A DNA stretch of 64,000 nucleotides from Syngnathus acus (Eukaryota; Chordata; Actinopteri; Syngnathiformes; Syngnathidae): assembly GCF_901709675.1 (NCBI RefSeq), contig NC_051108.1, forward strand, positions 682,001-746,000, in the 5' to 3' direction. The translations under genes and the position numbers were made by a program. Position 1 is the stretch's first letter, and each line of letters begins with the position of its first letter. Below the pieces are notes generated by a model. It saw nothing but the letters and a program-made list of their open reading frames with translations. It ran no database searches and had not been told where the DNA came from. Of this stretch, positions 1-12,199 are shown one piece after another.

Positions 1-2050
1 GGGAAAAACAGGATATCCACCCTTGTTTTTGACAAAGGCATGAAAAAAAAACATTGTTTTCAACGCGGCAGCAACAAGTCGTTGTTTCGCAGCAAGAAGC
101 GCCGAAGCAGCGTTTGGTTATGTGCTTTTGTTTACTTTAAAACAACTCTGAACAGTAATGCTAGCATTGATGCTAACGCTTGCGCTGAGCCTTGCAGCTC
201 TGCAACACGTGACCTCGACCGTGACCGAATGACCTCAGAAAGGCAAAAGTGCGTCAGTAGCGTGTCGCCGGGGTAACAAAGCAAAGTGGCCTCCATGACG
301 GAACGCTCGTTCCGCTACCGGTCTGTCCGGTTCTGTTTTCTGCCGAGCTCAAAAACAAGCTTATTTTTGGTGCATTTATGTCACGCAAAACAACGTCACG
401 GGGGGGGGGGATCACGTGCCTTTAATTGCTCACCTGACAACGCATGCTTGAGTCACAATTTTGTTGGGACGGGCGGAAAAATAGGATGGCCATAACATTA
501 ACAATAACATTGTTCAACCCCTCTTTTTTGTCCCCCCAAAAAGTTTCCCGGGAGGCCTCATCCGACTGCACTTGTTTGCGGACATCTGCTGCCATGTCCA
601 AATATTGTTTTTGGCCAGCTGCTGGTCCACAACAGATCGCAGGGGCTATTTTTAGCGCAACGGGGAGGGCTGCATTAACACGTAAAACAATGTGATGTGG
701 GGGGGGGGGCGGCAACTGGCCGAGCGCACGAGTGCCACGACGGGTCAACGGGGACGAGAATAGTCATCGTGTACGCTAAAGAGTTAACTCCAAAATGTGA
801 TGCTAGCTTGGAGGCTCATTTGCAGCCGCGGTCAGATGTGGCAAAGGTAGGTCATTCATTACTTGCTGTAATTGATTCGTAATCCAAGGTACCACCGTCC
901 TGCTCTCACTGCACAAGACGCCACAAACGATACGTGCTGTCGTGCCCAGTCGGGTTGGGCAGGTTATTTATTTACGAGCGTGCGTCTCGTGACATGAGAA
1001 GCGGTGACATCAGCGTTCGGTGACGCAACACGGCGAGGCCTGCGTGAGATTGAAATTACGCTAATTGGCGCATGGCGCCGGTGAATAATGAGCTTTGTAA
1101 ATCAAATGAAAGCAATCATGCATGTCAGTGCACATTCATTAGACGGATGCTAACAAGCAATCTGAATGATCATTTGGGAAGAGTAGCAAGATGCTAGCAT
1201 GTTAACAGCGAAGATGTCTGTATTTGGTGGCGGAGAGGTAGACAGGAAGTGAGGGTGGCAAAAAACTTTCACCTCACTTCCTGCCAGGATGCACCTCCTG
1301 CATTATGTGCACTCCAAGTGCAGATTATCGCTTCCATCTTTTCCATGACTTGATGTCCTCCAATAAATAGATGTTGGCCAAATTGGAAAAAAAACATAAT
1401 AATGGCATTACTTGCCACGTCTGGCACGCCTGTCAGGTTGCACACGACACAACGCGACGCGGAGGCACCGAGCGTGAGCGCCGTTGGACGACAAACACAA
1501 AAACAAAAAGTGTAGGAGTGGAGAAGATAGAGAACGGGCGGCCTATCACGAGGGCGTCGCCCCCATGAGTGGAGAACACACACGCCTTTGTTGAGGCACT
1601 GTGTGAAAAAGCGCTGAGCCAAGCACAAGCTCGCTACTCCCCACCACTGTTTTTTTTTTCCTCCCTCAGGAGACACACACACAAATGCATACTTGTGTGC
1701 ATTTAGCAGTGATCTCAGGGGACAAAGCTTTCTCTTGTGCTCCAGGCAGAGACTCACAGCAGCTCCATTGTGGGGCCGAATCGGACTTTGTGGGTATGTT
1801 AGCGTTAGGAGTCGTGACACCGTTTAAGTGAAAAGAAATATGGCTTGTAAATTTAACACGCAAGCGACCCTGCCAAATTTGAATGATGTCCCCCCTGCCC
1901 CAAAAAATTGAGCACGCAATGACAACTGTCAATCAAATACAACCGATGCATCTTCCGCTGTTTACGTTTGAGCTACAACATGGCTGCAATATGTCCCACC
2001 GGGGGGTCACATGTTGTCCTATTTACGGAAGAAAAACAAAGGAGGCTCCA
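1..2050. other. Left flank, no gene recognised
   Basis: No open frame here resembles a known protein, and those present are short and low in complexity. The stretch holds short G runs near 402 and 699 and short AC runs near 1672. It lies beyond the putative 3' end of bmf and is probably intergenic. Confidence 0.5.
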
Positions 2051-4655
2051 CTTTGAGTTGTCCATAAAGTTTTAATGAAAAAAAAAGGAACAAAACAAAA
2101 CAGCAAAAAGTACCCACGGAACAAGAGAAGAAATGATGAGATTGTAAGATTTGGCAGAGCCAAGCTCTTATGTACAGCATATTGCACTAGAAAACAAAGA
2201 GCCGAGCGACCTCGCCCGCTTTGTCCCAAAGACAACACGCCGGCCGACGACGCGCCAAGCAAACAACAAACTGCTACATCTGGACCGGGCCTCGCAAAAT
2301 GTCCGACAGTGTGAAATCATTGAGACCACTTTGGAACGCCCTCCCTCCCTCCCACCCCTTTTTCCAAAAATGAAAAAAAGAACACACTTGCACGCAAACA
2401 AGCCAGAAAAAAAAAAAGAGGCTTCACTGTTCACTTCATGTATGGACAGAGATCACATGGCCCCCCCCCACCCCCTTCGGTAAATTACATTCAAAAAACC
2501 TTTTATGATACAGATTGTTTTTTTCCTTCTTCTTCTTATAATCAGGAATGTCGCACATGCATTTTTTTTGTTTTCTCCATTTACATCGATTGAAAAAAAG
2601 CCCTTGAACTGAGAGTGACACAGTAGACTTATCCAAAATGTTTTCATATATTTAAAAAAAAAAAAGCCATCGTAGAAAAAAAAAAATCAGCATCAGAGTG
2701 GCTCGGTTGGTTCTATTCAGGTTAGAAAAATTGAAAAAACCTCAATAGAAATGGTGTCAAATTCGTATCCAACTTGTATAAAAGGAGGGGGGGAAAAAAC
2801 AGCAGTTTGGATGCCGTCGGAATATGAAAAGAAGACACCCAAGGCTCCATTGAAAGAAAGACTATGTGATAGATAATACTGGGCACCGGTGGTGACTCGT
2901 TCCTCCTCGTCCAGCGTCTTACAAAATCAGAGTAGGAAGTTCAGCACGGCAGTAGAAAAAAACAAAACATTACAACAACAGTTTGTTTGTACAGTGCGTG
3001 TTGACAGCAAAGAGTCCAAAAGTGTGGCGGGGGAAAAAAAGTGGCGCCGCGCCTCGTGCGAGCTCGTGGGTGGGTGGGTGGGGCGAGCCCGCACGCACGC
3101 ACGCCAGGCTCGCAGTTGTGTTCCTCACAAGGCACGTTTTCGTAACATTGTGATTGTCCGTTGAGTTGCCCTCGCTCGGCGGGCGCGCGCCAGGCACATG
3201 GCTTTCGTTCGGGGGCGGCCATTTTGCGACGCACGCGAGAGATTTGTTTTTTCAAATTATTATTAGCAAAACAAGATCATTACAAGGTGTAATTGTGGAA
3301 GAATGACAAAATAGTAGAAAAACGAGGTCATACTGCCATAACAAAAATGACACTTCAAGTTTTGATATCATGAGAATAAAGTCGAAAGGTTCGTCGTGTC
3401 GTCAATCCGTACAGCCCCGTGAGGAATTTTTGAAAACGGATGGAATGCCCGCCCGCTCGCGTCCCTCTTGGCCAAACTCGATACACATCAACGCCGCCAA
3501 CGACTACGACTGTACAACACGCCAAGCTAGCGCCTGTACGCTAGCAAATGTACACCGTAAATAAATAAGGAAATAAATAAACAAAATGAATTTCGGGAGG
3601 TCGAGGAGAGAAACCCGACATCGTGTTAAGCTAGGCTAACGGGAAAGACGGCGTCAAGAACAAATTGGCTCAGCGTTCGGTGTTTGCAGGAAACAAACGG
3701 CGAGGATCTCTGAGAACCAAACGCGGAGGTCTCAGAAAAGAAAATATCTGAAGAAAAAAGCATCAGACAGTCAAGTACTCCGATAACAATCAACGCAAAT
3801 CATCAGTGTCGGCAAATTGGATCCAAAAAAAGAGCGGTGGGGTCAAAGCGGGCTCCACGTCTACCGATGCCATCATTTTGCCTGATTGTCAGACGTTTCC
3901 GGAAGATTAACCAGAGCGCCGCCCGCAGGTCGGGCTCGGTACTGCCGTTTTCAACATCAGCCATCGGTGCGCGCGTAGCCCGCTTCGAGAGAATATTGCT
4001 CGTCGCCTCACTCCAAAGATTGTCCCGAGAAGTTTGGGAGGCGAAAGCTTCCCGGCGGTCGTGATTGTTTACGACGTGATTCCCTGACTGCACAATCGCA
4101 AAATGTCCGCCGTCGTCAGGTAACTTCAAGTAGGATGACGCTCGGATGGCGAGACACCATCAAATGAGCCGGCGGTTGTGGAAGAGTCCAACAAGGGGAA
4201 GCTGAGGGCTTGGATGCCAGGGGGGAGAAAAAAAAAAGAAAAAAAAGCAACAAGTTTTCTTTCTCCTCGATGCGGCGGCGGCGGCGGGGGACAATCATAA
4301 GGCATTCCCGGCCGGGGCCGACCATCCCAGTTCACGTCCGAGAACAAAATCAAGAGCTGTACAAAATAGGTCATCTGGCGAGTCATATTTCCAAAATATC
4401 TCTTCAAACTCAATGGCTTCTTCTTGAACAAGAAAAATAGGAGGGGAGACCCCCCCCACCCCCCGGCAAAAAAAAAAAATGCCATCAGCCTCCGTCCAGC
4501 GGTGACCAGAGTTTTTTTCTTCTCAATCGCTTCTTCATCAAAACAAAAAAAGCAAAAATCCGAAACCCGTGTTCCATCTTACAGTGCCATCTCTAACAAG
4601 TCCGCTGCCTTGACAGTGGGGGGAGAAAGATGCGGCCCAGGGGGGGGGCTCTTCA
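2050..4655 (-). other. bmf: Probable 3' UTR of bmf
   Basis: This stretch follows the bmf stop codon on the minus strand and has no coding potential that I can support. A variant poly(A) signal, ATTAAA on the minus strand, lies at 2076-2071. BMF transcripts in mammals are known for long 3' UTRs, so a UTR of about 2.6 kb is plausible. The assignment is inference: no transcript evidence is available, and an earlier cleavage site is possible. Confidence 0.35.
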
Positions 4656-7002
4656 TCAGTGCTCTCGGGGCACCAGGTGCGGCGGCGCCGCCGCCGGCCT
4701 GGGGAAGACGAGGAAGCCAAACACGGCCATGGTGAGCCGCATCCAGGCGGGTAGGTTTTGCCTCTGCTGCCGCAGGAACTGCCAGGAAAAAAAACATTTT
4801 GGTCCAGAAGCTTCGGCTGTGAAAAAATAAATGAGGACGTGCCATGTTTGCGTGCGGGAACCGGTCGCTCCGGTTTCTTGACATGAGCGCCAGTCTACGG
4901 CGCCTTTTGATTGACGGGCCGTTTCAAAGTAAACGCGGTGAAACCGTGAGCATATTGCCAGGCTTTGACATTTTTTTTCTTGAGGCAGCCATTCGTTGTT
5001 TTTGCTATTTGTAGCAGACACAAAATCTTCGTTCGGGCTGCTCTCATCTCACTCATCTCCAAATGTTGCACCCCGTTGCGTAAGCCAGCTTGCTTTGCTC
5101 TGCTCTCTTGGCTTGCTAAGATCAAGGGGCTGAGCTGCCTGCCGCCAGCCCGCCAAAAGCTATTTGATGCCCGCCCAAGTGGTGCTGCCGATTGGAACAC
5201 TAATTGACCTTAATTCAACTTTGCTGAGTTGATTTAAACAATCGTTTCCAAAATCCCATTACAGGCTAAATTAGGGGTGTCCAAAGTTGAGCCCGGGAGC
5301 CAATTGTGGGCCCAATAAATAACGTTGGTACCAATTAAGTGTACTTTTAACGGATCCCTGCTTTAAATCTGGAGGACACTGTGTGGTCCTCTGTTATTGA
5401 CTGATTGACTTATTTATTTGTATTTATTGCAGGCGCAAGCAGGCAAACGTAATGGATCCAATTTGCAAAATCACAAAACTGTCGCAAAAAGAATGCGCGC
5501 AGGCAAGTTATTGGGTTTATTAGCGCCAGAGCGGGACAACGTCCAGCCAAGCCAGAGCACGGCCAGCACAAGCGAGCTATTGTGGCCCGTCAAGTTGCTG
5601 ACGATGAGCGGGAGGTTATTTTTAGATGAGCGCAGAAACAGAGAAACAATTGCCATTTGCTCTCTCAATCTTTGTCTTTCTTCAAACCCCCCCACCACAC
5701 CTTGTTGTCAAGTGGCTGAGCACAAAACGCAGCAGATAAAAACGCGAGTCCTCCTCCAGACGCGCATGAAGCAACTTTCCGAGTGTGTATGGTAAAAGAG
5801 CGATGGCCCAGCCTGCCCCCACCCTCCAGGGTATCTAATATTGTGGCTCTGAACTCGCTTACCACATCAATGTGATCCTGTTGGAACTTGTCTCCGATCT
5901 CCCGGAGTTTCTGTCCGATTTGCCTCTCCACGCTCAGTGCCGCCTCCCGCTGGCCGGGCCTCTCTGCCATCCGGTCATCCTCGTCTCGCCGCCGCCGCCG
6001 CCGCCTCTCGGGTTCCGTCGCGGCAGCGGCCGGCCTCGCTCCCCGGTCCTCCAGTTCCACGGGAAAGCGCCAGCGCAAGGCGGCGTTGCCTAGGAGGAAA
6101 AGCATCAGGCGGACTGAGAGGCTTCCAAATGTGAAGAAGGCAGAGCAAATGAAAACTCAAAGGCAACGCGCAAAGCCACTTCTGGAAATGGTCGCTCATG
6201 GAACTGATTGAAGCCAATTGTTGTTTTGCGCTGCTTTTTAGAACAGGTTTGAGCAATTCCTTGGGTGGATGGAAACATTTGACCTTGCACAAGAAAAGAG
6301 CAGCAAGAAAAACATCTCATTAACGCCTCAGTGAACTCGCTTTCTTTCCACAGGCGATGTCACCGAGTTTACCCGTTGCCTCCAGCGTGTCTTTCTGCGG
6401 TCATGCCTCTCAGGGGGAATTTTCAGTTTTTTTTTTTGTTTTTTTTTTCCCTTGTCATGTGCTGAATGCCTCGCAAATGAGTGTGAAATTGGGACACGGC
6501 CAAGGGTCCGGGTTTCGACGGCGAGGCTAACGGCGGCCAGACGAGCTGGAACAATGGTGCTCGCAGCGTTACGCTGAGTCAACAAACAACACGCGCCGCC
6601 GCGGTTTGCGCGCCCACCGGCGACTCAATTGTCGTCACGCTGATTTGATTAGGATGTCGTTAAACAAGAGAGAAGTTCAACTGGCGGATTTATCGCCGGC
6701 CACGCCGAGCATGGCGCAAATTCTTAACCGTCCGTCGCACGGAAACAAAAGGAAAGCCAGACGAGTGGGAGTGAGTGCGCCCGCCCGCCCGCCCGGCCGG
6801 CCCCCTCCTTACCGTGAAAGGCTCCGCGGTGCAAGCCGCACGCCAGCGCGCCGATGCCGTTGTTGTTGTCGTGGCCGCCCGGCGCGAGCGGTAGGGCGAG
6901 TGAGACAGGCCTCTGGCGAGATTGCATTCGCGCGGCCCGCTCGTCGTACTTGAGGTCCCTGAAGCGCGTTCCCCGAAGCGTGTCCTCCTCCTCATCGTCC
7001 AT
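4656..7002 (-). CDS. bmf: Bcl-2-modifying factor (BH3-only protein), 3 coding exons
   Basis: Pro-apoptotic BH3-only protein; in this family the BH3 helix binds and neutralises anti-apoptotic Bcl-2 members at mitochondria. Coding exons in transcript order are 7002-6813, 6089-5863 and 4778-4656; phases join cleanly to give 179 aa. Exon 1 starts MDDEEED, as I recall for fish Bmf, 23 bases after a splice acceptor, so at least one 5' UTR exon lies upstream. The exon 1/2 junction rebuilds a family signature (FHGNAALRW). The BH3 helix is at about residues 120-134 (QIGQKLREIGDKFQQ) with the L-x-x-x-G-D core. Exon 3 gives the hydrophobic tail (PAWMRLTMAVFGFLVF) expected of Bmf. Two oddities: a run of seven arginines at 92-98, and no TQT dynein-light-chain motif near residues 20-40 where other Bmf proteins have one. 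The paralogue cannot be assigned. Confidence 0.85.
5268..5330. repeat. Fragment of a dispersed repeat (hAT-like end motif)
   Basis: The words 'ggggtgtccaaagt' and 'cccgggagccaattgtgg' resemble a motif that recurs in fish genomes at the ends of old hAT-type elements. Only a fragment is present, in bmf intron 2. No terminal inverted repeats or target-site duplication could be defined, so the family is uncertain. Confidence 0.4.
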
Positions 7003-9223
7003 CGGACGCCTCAGCGGAAAAGGCCCTGCGGACAAAGCGGCACGGGCGACCTCAATGAAATGCCGTGTTCTTGGAAAGCGAGGCTACCACTTGAATTTGT
7101 TTTGAAGAGAAACAAAAAAAGGAAATGCAAACTACCAGGCGCGTTATCAGTGAAAAGGTTGCCCTCTGGCAGTTGGAAAATGATCTCAGTGTGTCAACAA
7201 TGAATGGAAATAAATCATGAGTCATCGTAAAGCCCGCTAAGAGGCTTATGTAAGCTAACGCTAACGCACAAACATATGTTGCTCGTCTCCATCCGTGTGG
7301 AGGAATCTATGGAGAGACCCGGCGTGGGCGGATGGCCACAAACGTCTCGTCAAGCTGTTCACGCCGCCGTGCCGATTTTAGCGCTAGCCGAAGCATCCGC
7401 GCAAGCTAACTCGGGCCGGCCTCCGCTCACGGCGAATAAACCGCACCCTGTTTTGCGCTCGCACGCTGGATTCCTTTTGATTTTCCTTTATTTGACTCTG
7501 GTCGATATCGAAACGAGAATCGGTTTCCGATTGCTAAGCTGGATAAATCAAAGTGAAAGGGGATGTAGCTTGATGATGTCGAGCTGAGTAAACAAGAAGT
7601 CAACTTTGCACTGCTAACATTGACCCCGGGATGCTTCAAAAAAATGGATTATTTCGATTTGTGCACATACTGCATGACACAGCATCTCTTGCACACCGAC
7701 CGCAGCTGCACAACAACAACAACAAGAAGAAGAAGAAGCCCCTTCCGCCTCGCGGTCGCCAACAGGTCGCTCGCTGGCAAGCGCACAAAAGACGACAGCG
7801 GGTGCGGGTGAAACCAGAGGTGCAGCTCCAACCGCCGCCGCCGCCATGTGACTCATAAGGAGATGCCGGCTTTCACTCCATAAATGTTCAAGTGCTCTTT
7901 TCCTTGCTGACAACCCACAATCTTGTCATCTTGTTCAATTTGTCTTTATTTTCGACCGTTTGTTGCGTAAGTGCAGACAAATAGGCAGGCAGGGCAGACT
8001 GATAAACGAACGGCGAGGCTGCTCAAAGTGGATACGCGAGGATTGAGAGTGCGACCGGGTGCGGGTGTCCTTCTTTGACCTTATCGGGCCAGAAGAAAAA
8101 TCAACAGCACCCAAACAGCGATTGATGATGCGTGCTCCTTACAGTCGAACACGCACCAAGCCCACGCTGAACACAATCTGGTGTCAGATGCATGATGAGC
8201 ATCGTCACAATTCACAAGCTTGGCCCCCAAGGAAGGGCATGAGGGCGGGCGGGCAGGCAGGCAGGCCGACCAGCCACCACAAAAGTGGAGCGGAGCGGCG
8301 AGTGTCTCCCTCTGCCGCTCCATCTGTGCGCTGGGCTCTTCTCCATGCGCGCTGCGGCAGGCAACTTGCATACAAACAACAACAACAACGCGACTGATTG
8401 GAGTCGGAATTGTGCGCGGCTGACGTAACCACACTTGCGATGCGAAACTTTTATAAATTCGCCAAGTTGGGCATCCGATCCAGGTCCGGCCGGCGGCCAG
8501 CCAGCCGGGATTGATTGGCGAGTCAACGAAAAACGCTTCCATTTTCCTGCTCTGATCACTTTTATATCTACGAATTGAATCATGCACGTTGAAACAATGA
8601 ACGCCTTAGCAGTTAAAATGCATGAAAAGAAGACAAATGTGTTCGACTACAGAGGTCAAGTTCGCCTCAAGTGTCCTGACGTGACTTGAAGGCAACCAAC
8701 GAGCGAGCGAGCGCACTTAATAACTTTGAATGAGAAAAACAAACAACTTCACAGAACGGGAGGACGTTATCCAGGAGAAAATAACTTGAGTCTGAGTCTG
8801 TTATTGTCCATAACACCACATGCACGCGGCTCAAGCCCTCACTGACACTCGCTCCGGGGACCCCGCATTCTTTGCCCGGGCATGCCCAGCAACCAGCAAG
8901 CCTGTCCGCCGTCCCACTGCCTCATTTGGCGTCACTCAACAAGAAGCGAGGTGGAATCAATTCAAACAAGAAAACGAAGAAACTCACCGCCAGTCAAAGC
9001 GATTCCCGTTATAATGGGTGGTATCTTGACAACTAGGCTCGTGAAGATTTTTCTAAACGGACGCGCGTTAGTTCCCCTGCTCGCGTCCCGGCGGCTCGTG
9101 ATGTGTTTGCTGAGAGGCGGCGCGCGGCTTGTGTTTTGCCCGAGTTTCCTGGAGACTCCGCCCGCCTCGCTTGGATAGCACACGCCTTCCAGTTCAAGTG
9201 TGCCTGCGTGTGTGCGGGTGTGT

Positions 9224-9225
<2 letters not shown>

Positions 9226-9272
<47 letters not shown>

Positions 9273-9283
9273 GGGGGGGGGGG
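9226..9283. repeat. Compound microsatellite (TG)15 then G28
   Basis: TG dinucleotides run directly into 28 consecutive G. The run could form a G-quadruplex. Exact length is unreliable in most assemblies. Confidence 0.95.
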
Positions 9284-10270
9284 CTACAGGCAATGTTTTC
9301 GAAAAACACATCATTACACGATCAGCACCATCACACACACACACGGACACACTGCGTTCGTTTCCTGCATTCTGAGGAACTCGAATAACGCGGCGTATAT
9401 TTTGAGCACCAAAAAGTCATCTTTGCAAAACCACCACGATATCAATCGATGTTTATTTGAATTGTTTTCAATCGCTAGCCTGCAACTGTGTGACTGTTGC
9501 TGGAAGATGTATGATTACCCAAATAACGCTCCTAATTCCCGTTAGCCCACAGCATGAAGCTTTAGTGGACGTTCATTAGCCAACATTATGTTTTTGTTGA
9601 TCAATTTAGTGCTTGCATACACAACGAAAATAGGTTCATTCATTTTGGTCAATTTAGGAAAAGTCCAGCAGTAGGGTCAAATGTTTTATCGCTCAAATGT
9701 CAAAGCTGGCCAAGTTTGACCTGCACAGTCTGAGCTGAAAACAGAATAAAGGTTGTAGACGTAAGTCGGTGCTTCGTGTTTCGAAGTACGGCGGTCGGTC
9801 GGTCAATCGGGTTTGCATGAGGCTCAAATCAAAACAAAGTGCGTGTTCCTTTAAGAGCCCTTTTCCTCCTTTAGCCGCCAAAAGCTGGTGACAGGGCTCG
9901 GACCAATCAGGTGGTTTGTTTTGGTCCCGCCCCCTGCTTGGTCCAACGCGACACGTGGAGGAGCGAAAACACACACAAACCCGATCAGGCATGTGACTCG
10001 CTCGCCGCTCAGCTGATTGCAAGCCGATCGGCGATGGAGCGACGGCACGCGATGACTATCCACCCAACGCAATCAATCAGACGGGACCATTTCGCCAGCA
10101 CACGATTCATAAGATCAATAAAGAGTCACGTGGCCGCAGTGCGCCGGCGACTGTACACAAACATGATGAACGCGTCGTGACAGAGGAAGAAACATGGGAA
10201 AATGAAACTCATGAAAATGTGTAAAGCCGTCGTTTATTGTCGGGTAAACGGCAACGCTTAGCCGAGTGCA

Positions 10271-10296
10271 CCCCCCCCCCCCCCCCCCCCCCCCCC
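10271..10296. repeat. C26 homopolymer
   Basis: There are 26 consecutive C on the plus strand. A run of this length may mark an assembly-uncertain position. Confidence 0.95.
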
Positions 10297-12199
10297 TCTC
10301 GACTGCACCCTCCACCAAAATAGTGATAGAGCAAAATAGGACCACGCCCAAAATGTTGGATGAGACCAATTGTTGTTTCTGTCGCTTACAATATATTTTG
10401 GTGCTGAAACCACATGGGCGCCCGCCGCTGCCCGGTCACAGTCGGGAAAAAATACAACATTGTCTCCGTTATTCTGCATAATCGGCCATTGAATATTAAT
10501 ACGGCCCCTCGCCGGCTCATTACGAGCACATGTTTGGTATTGTTACTTGGAAAGCAGCAGGCATGCAAATGAGCTCCAGCAACGCCTCCTCCCACTATTG
10601 TTGTTACGTTTGCGAAACGAAGGAGTCGTTTTGAGGATAATGACAGTATTTCTGCAAATAGAGTCGAAGCCATGTTTATTTACTCAAGTGCAGACGGGAG
10701 GGAGCGGTCCACGCACAAACACGGAGCCAATCAAACGGACACGCAACGTGTCACACGATTCAGTCGGTGCTGCCGTTTTGGTTTGCAACTGCGTTCAAAC
10801 AGGTTCTGCCGTCCACTCTTTGCCTGCATGCGAACGAATCAAAGCTTACAAACGGTTATTTTTCCATAGGCTGAGATGGTTTGGGAAAGTCTTCTATTTG
10901 CTAATGAAAAGAAAGGAAAACAAAGCGTAATCATCCCAGCGGAGCGCCGGCGTGTTTATCTGCAGTTTGATGTAGTAATTGCGCAATAGGTGGGGTCATT
11001 TCAAAAAGTAATTAGCGCCCCGCGCGCTTCTTTTGCCTCTCCGAGTTGCACTGGCGCTTATCAATAACTAATTAGCTCCGGCAATTTCAATTGTAGTCCA
11101 TTACGGCATCCGCCAAGGACTCATCACTTAGAGGCAAGCAAGTTGCGCCAGGCCGTTAAGCAAGCGCATTTGCAATGCAAATCACTTTCTTGTTTTTCTT
11201 GTCAAAGCTCCCCAATTTGCACTCTCACGTTTGGGCCAAGTCTGTCGTTTGCAGCGCTCGCCATTTTGTCAAGACCGGCTTTGTTTGTCGCTCTTCGCTC
11301 GCCTCCCAAAGCCAAACAAACGGCCATGGCGCCGTTCTCAAAGCTCAAATTTGCACCTGCGTGGCATATTTGGGATTGTTTGAGCCAGGCCAAAAGCGGC
11401 AACGACGCGACCGTATTGAAAAGCTCCGTCTGCCCGGTCCGTCAGCACTTCCTGATTTGAACGCTCACTCAGGGTTCATCCAAAGGTAAAACGTTTCAAG
11501 CCCAGAACACGACACACACACACACACACACACATCTCTTGCAGTGTCGTGACACCACTTTTAACGCCCCATGAAATAAATGAAATCCTATACGGAGAAA
11601 AAAAAAGGCTTGCGCTACAGCGACATATATTTGAAGAAAGTTGTAAACAGAACATGTGTCGCGTTGACAGCTTGTCACCTGCACGGCGTCCAAGTCGGCC
11701 ATTTGCACTTTTGTGTCTTTGTTTACCATGCCCGCCGCCGCCGCCGCATCGCCACGCCTTTGCTATTGTTTCATATTTTGACACCTAATTTGTCATGACA
11801 GTATTTAGCCTTCAATCTTCGCCCGGGCGGCTCGGAAGGCCGGCTTTGTTTAACTTTGCTACCGACGCGCGTGTTGAAATACAAACGCTCAGCACAAACG
11901 GCCTTGCGAAGCAGTTCTGAGGCTAATTTACGGTTCTGGCTGACGAGTTGCTTTTAGAGCGGGCGGACCAAACGTGCGTTTGGATGCTTTATGGCGAGTG
12001 TTCCCGTCCGCCGGAGTTTAACGAGGGTGGGGCGCTTCTTCCACCCAAGCGGGCCTTCCGGAAGATACAATGAGATTTTGGGCGTGTCGGATGCGATGAC
12101 TCGCTTGCTTTGGCTTGAGACGGGAGCTTGAAATCGGGAGGAAAATGCTCTTCTTCCATGTTTGGGGGGGAGGGCTTTGAAGCGGATGTTCTCGCCACG

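Noticed and set aside
7033-7035. Upstream in-frame start (TTG) for bmf, 11 codons before the chosen ATG
   Set aside because: It lies on the intron side of a CCGCAG acceptor (exon begins at 7025) and is not ATG; MDDEEED at 7002 agrees with fish Bmf as I recall it.
8081-8587. 168-codon minus-strand frame
   Set aside because: Crosses GCAG repeats and AAC tracts, lacks splice or family support, and is probably intron or intergenic DNA.
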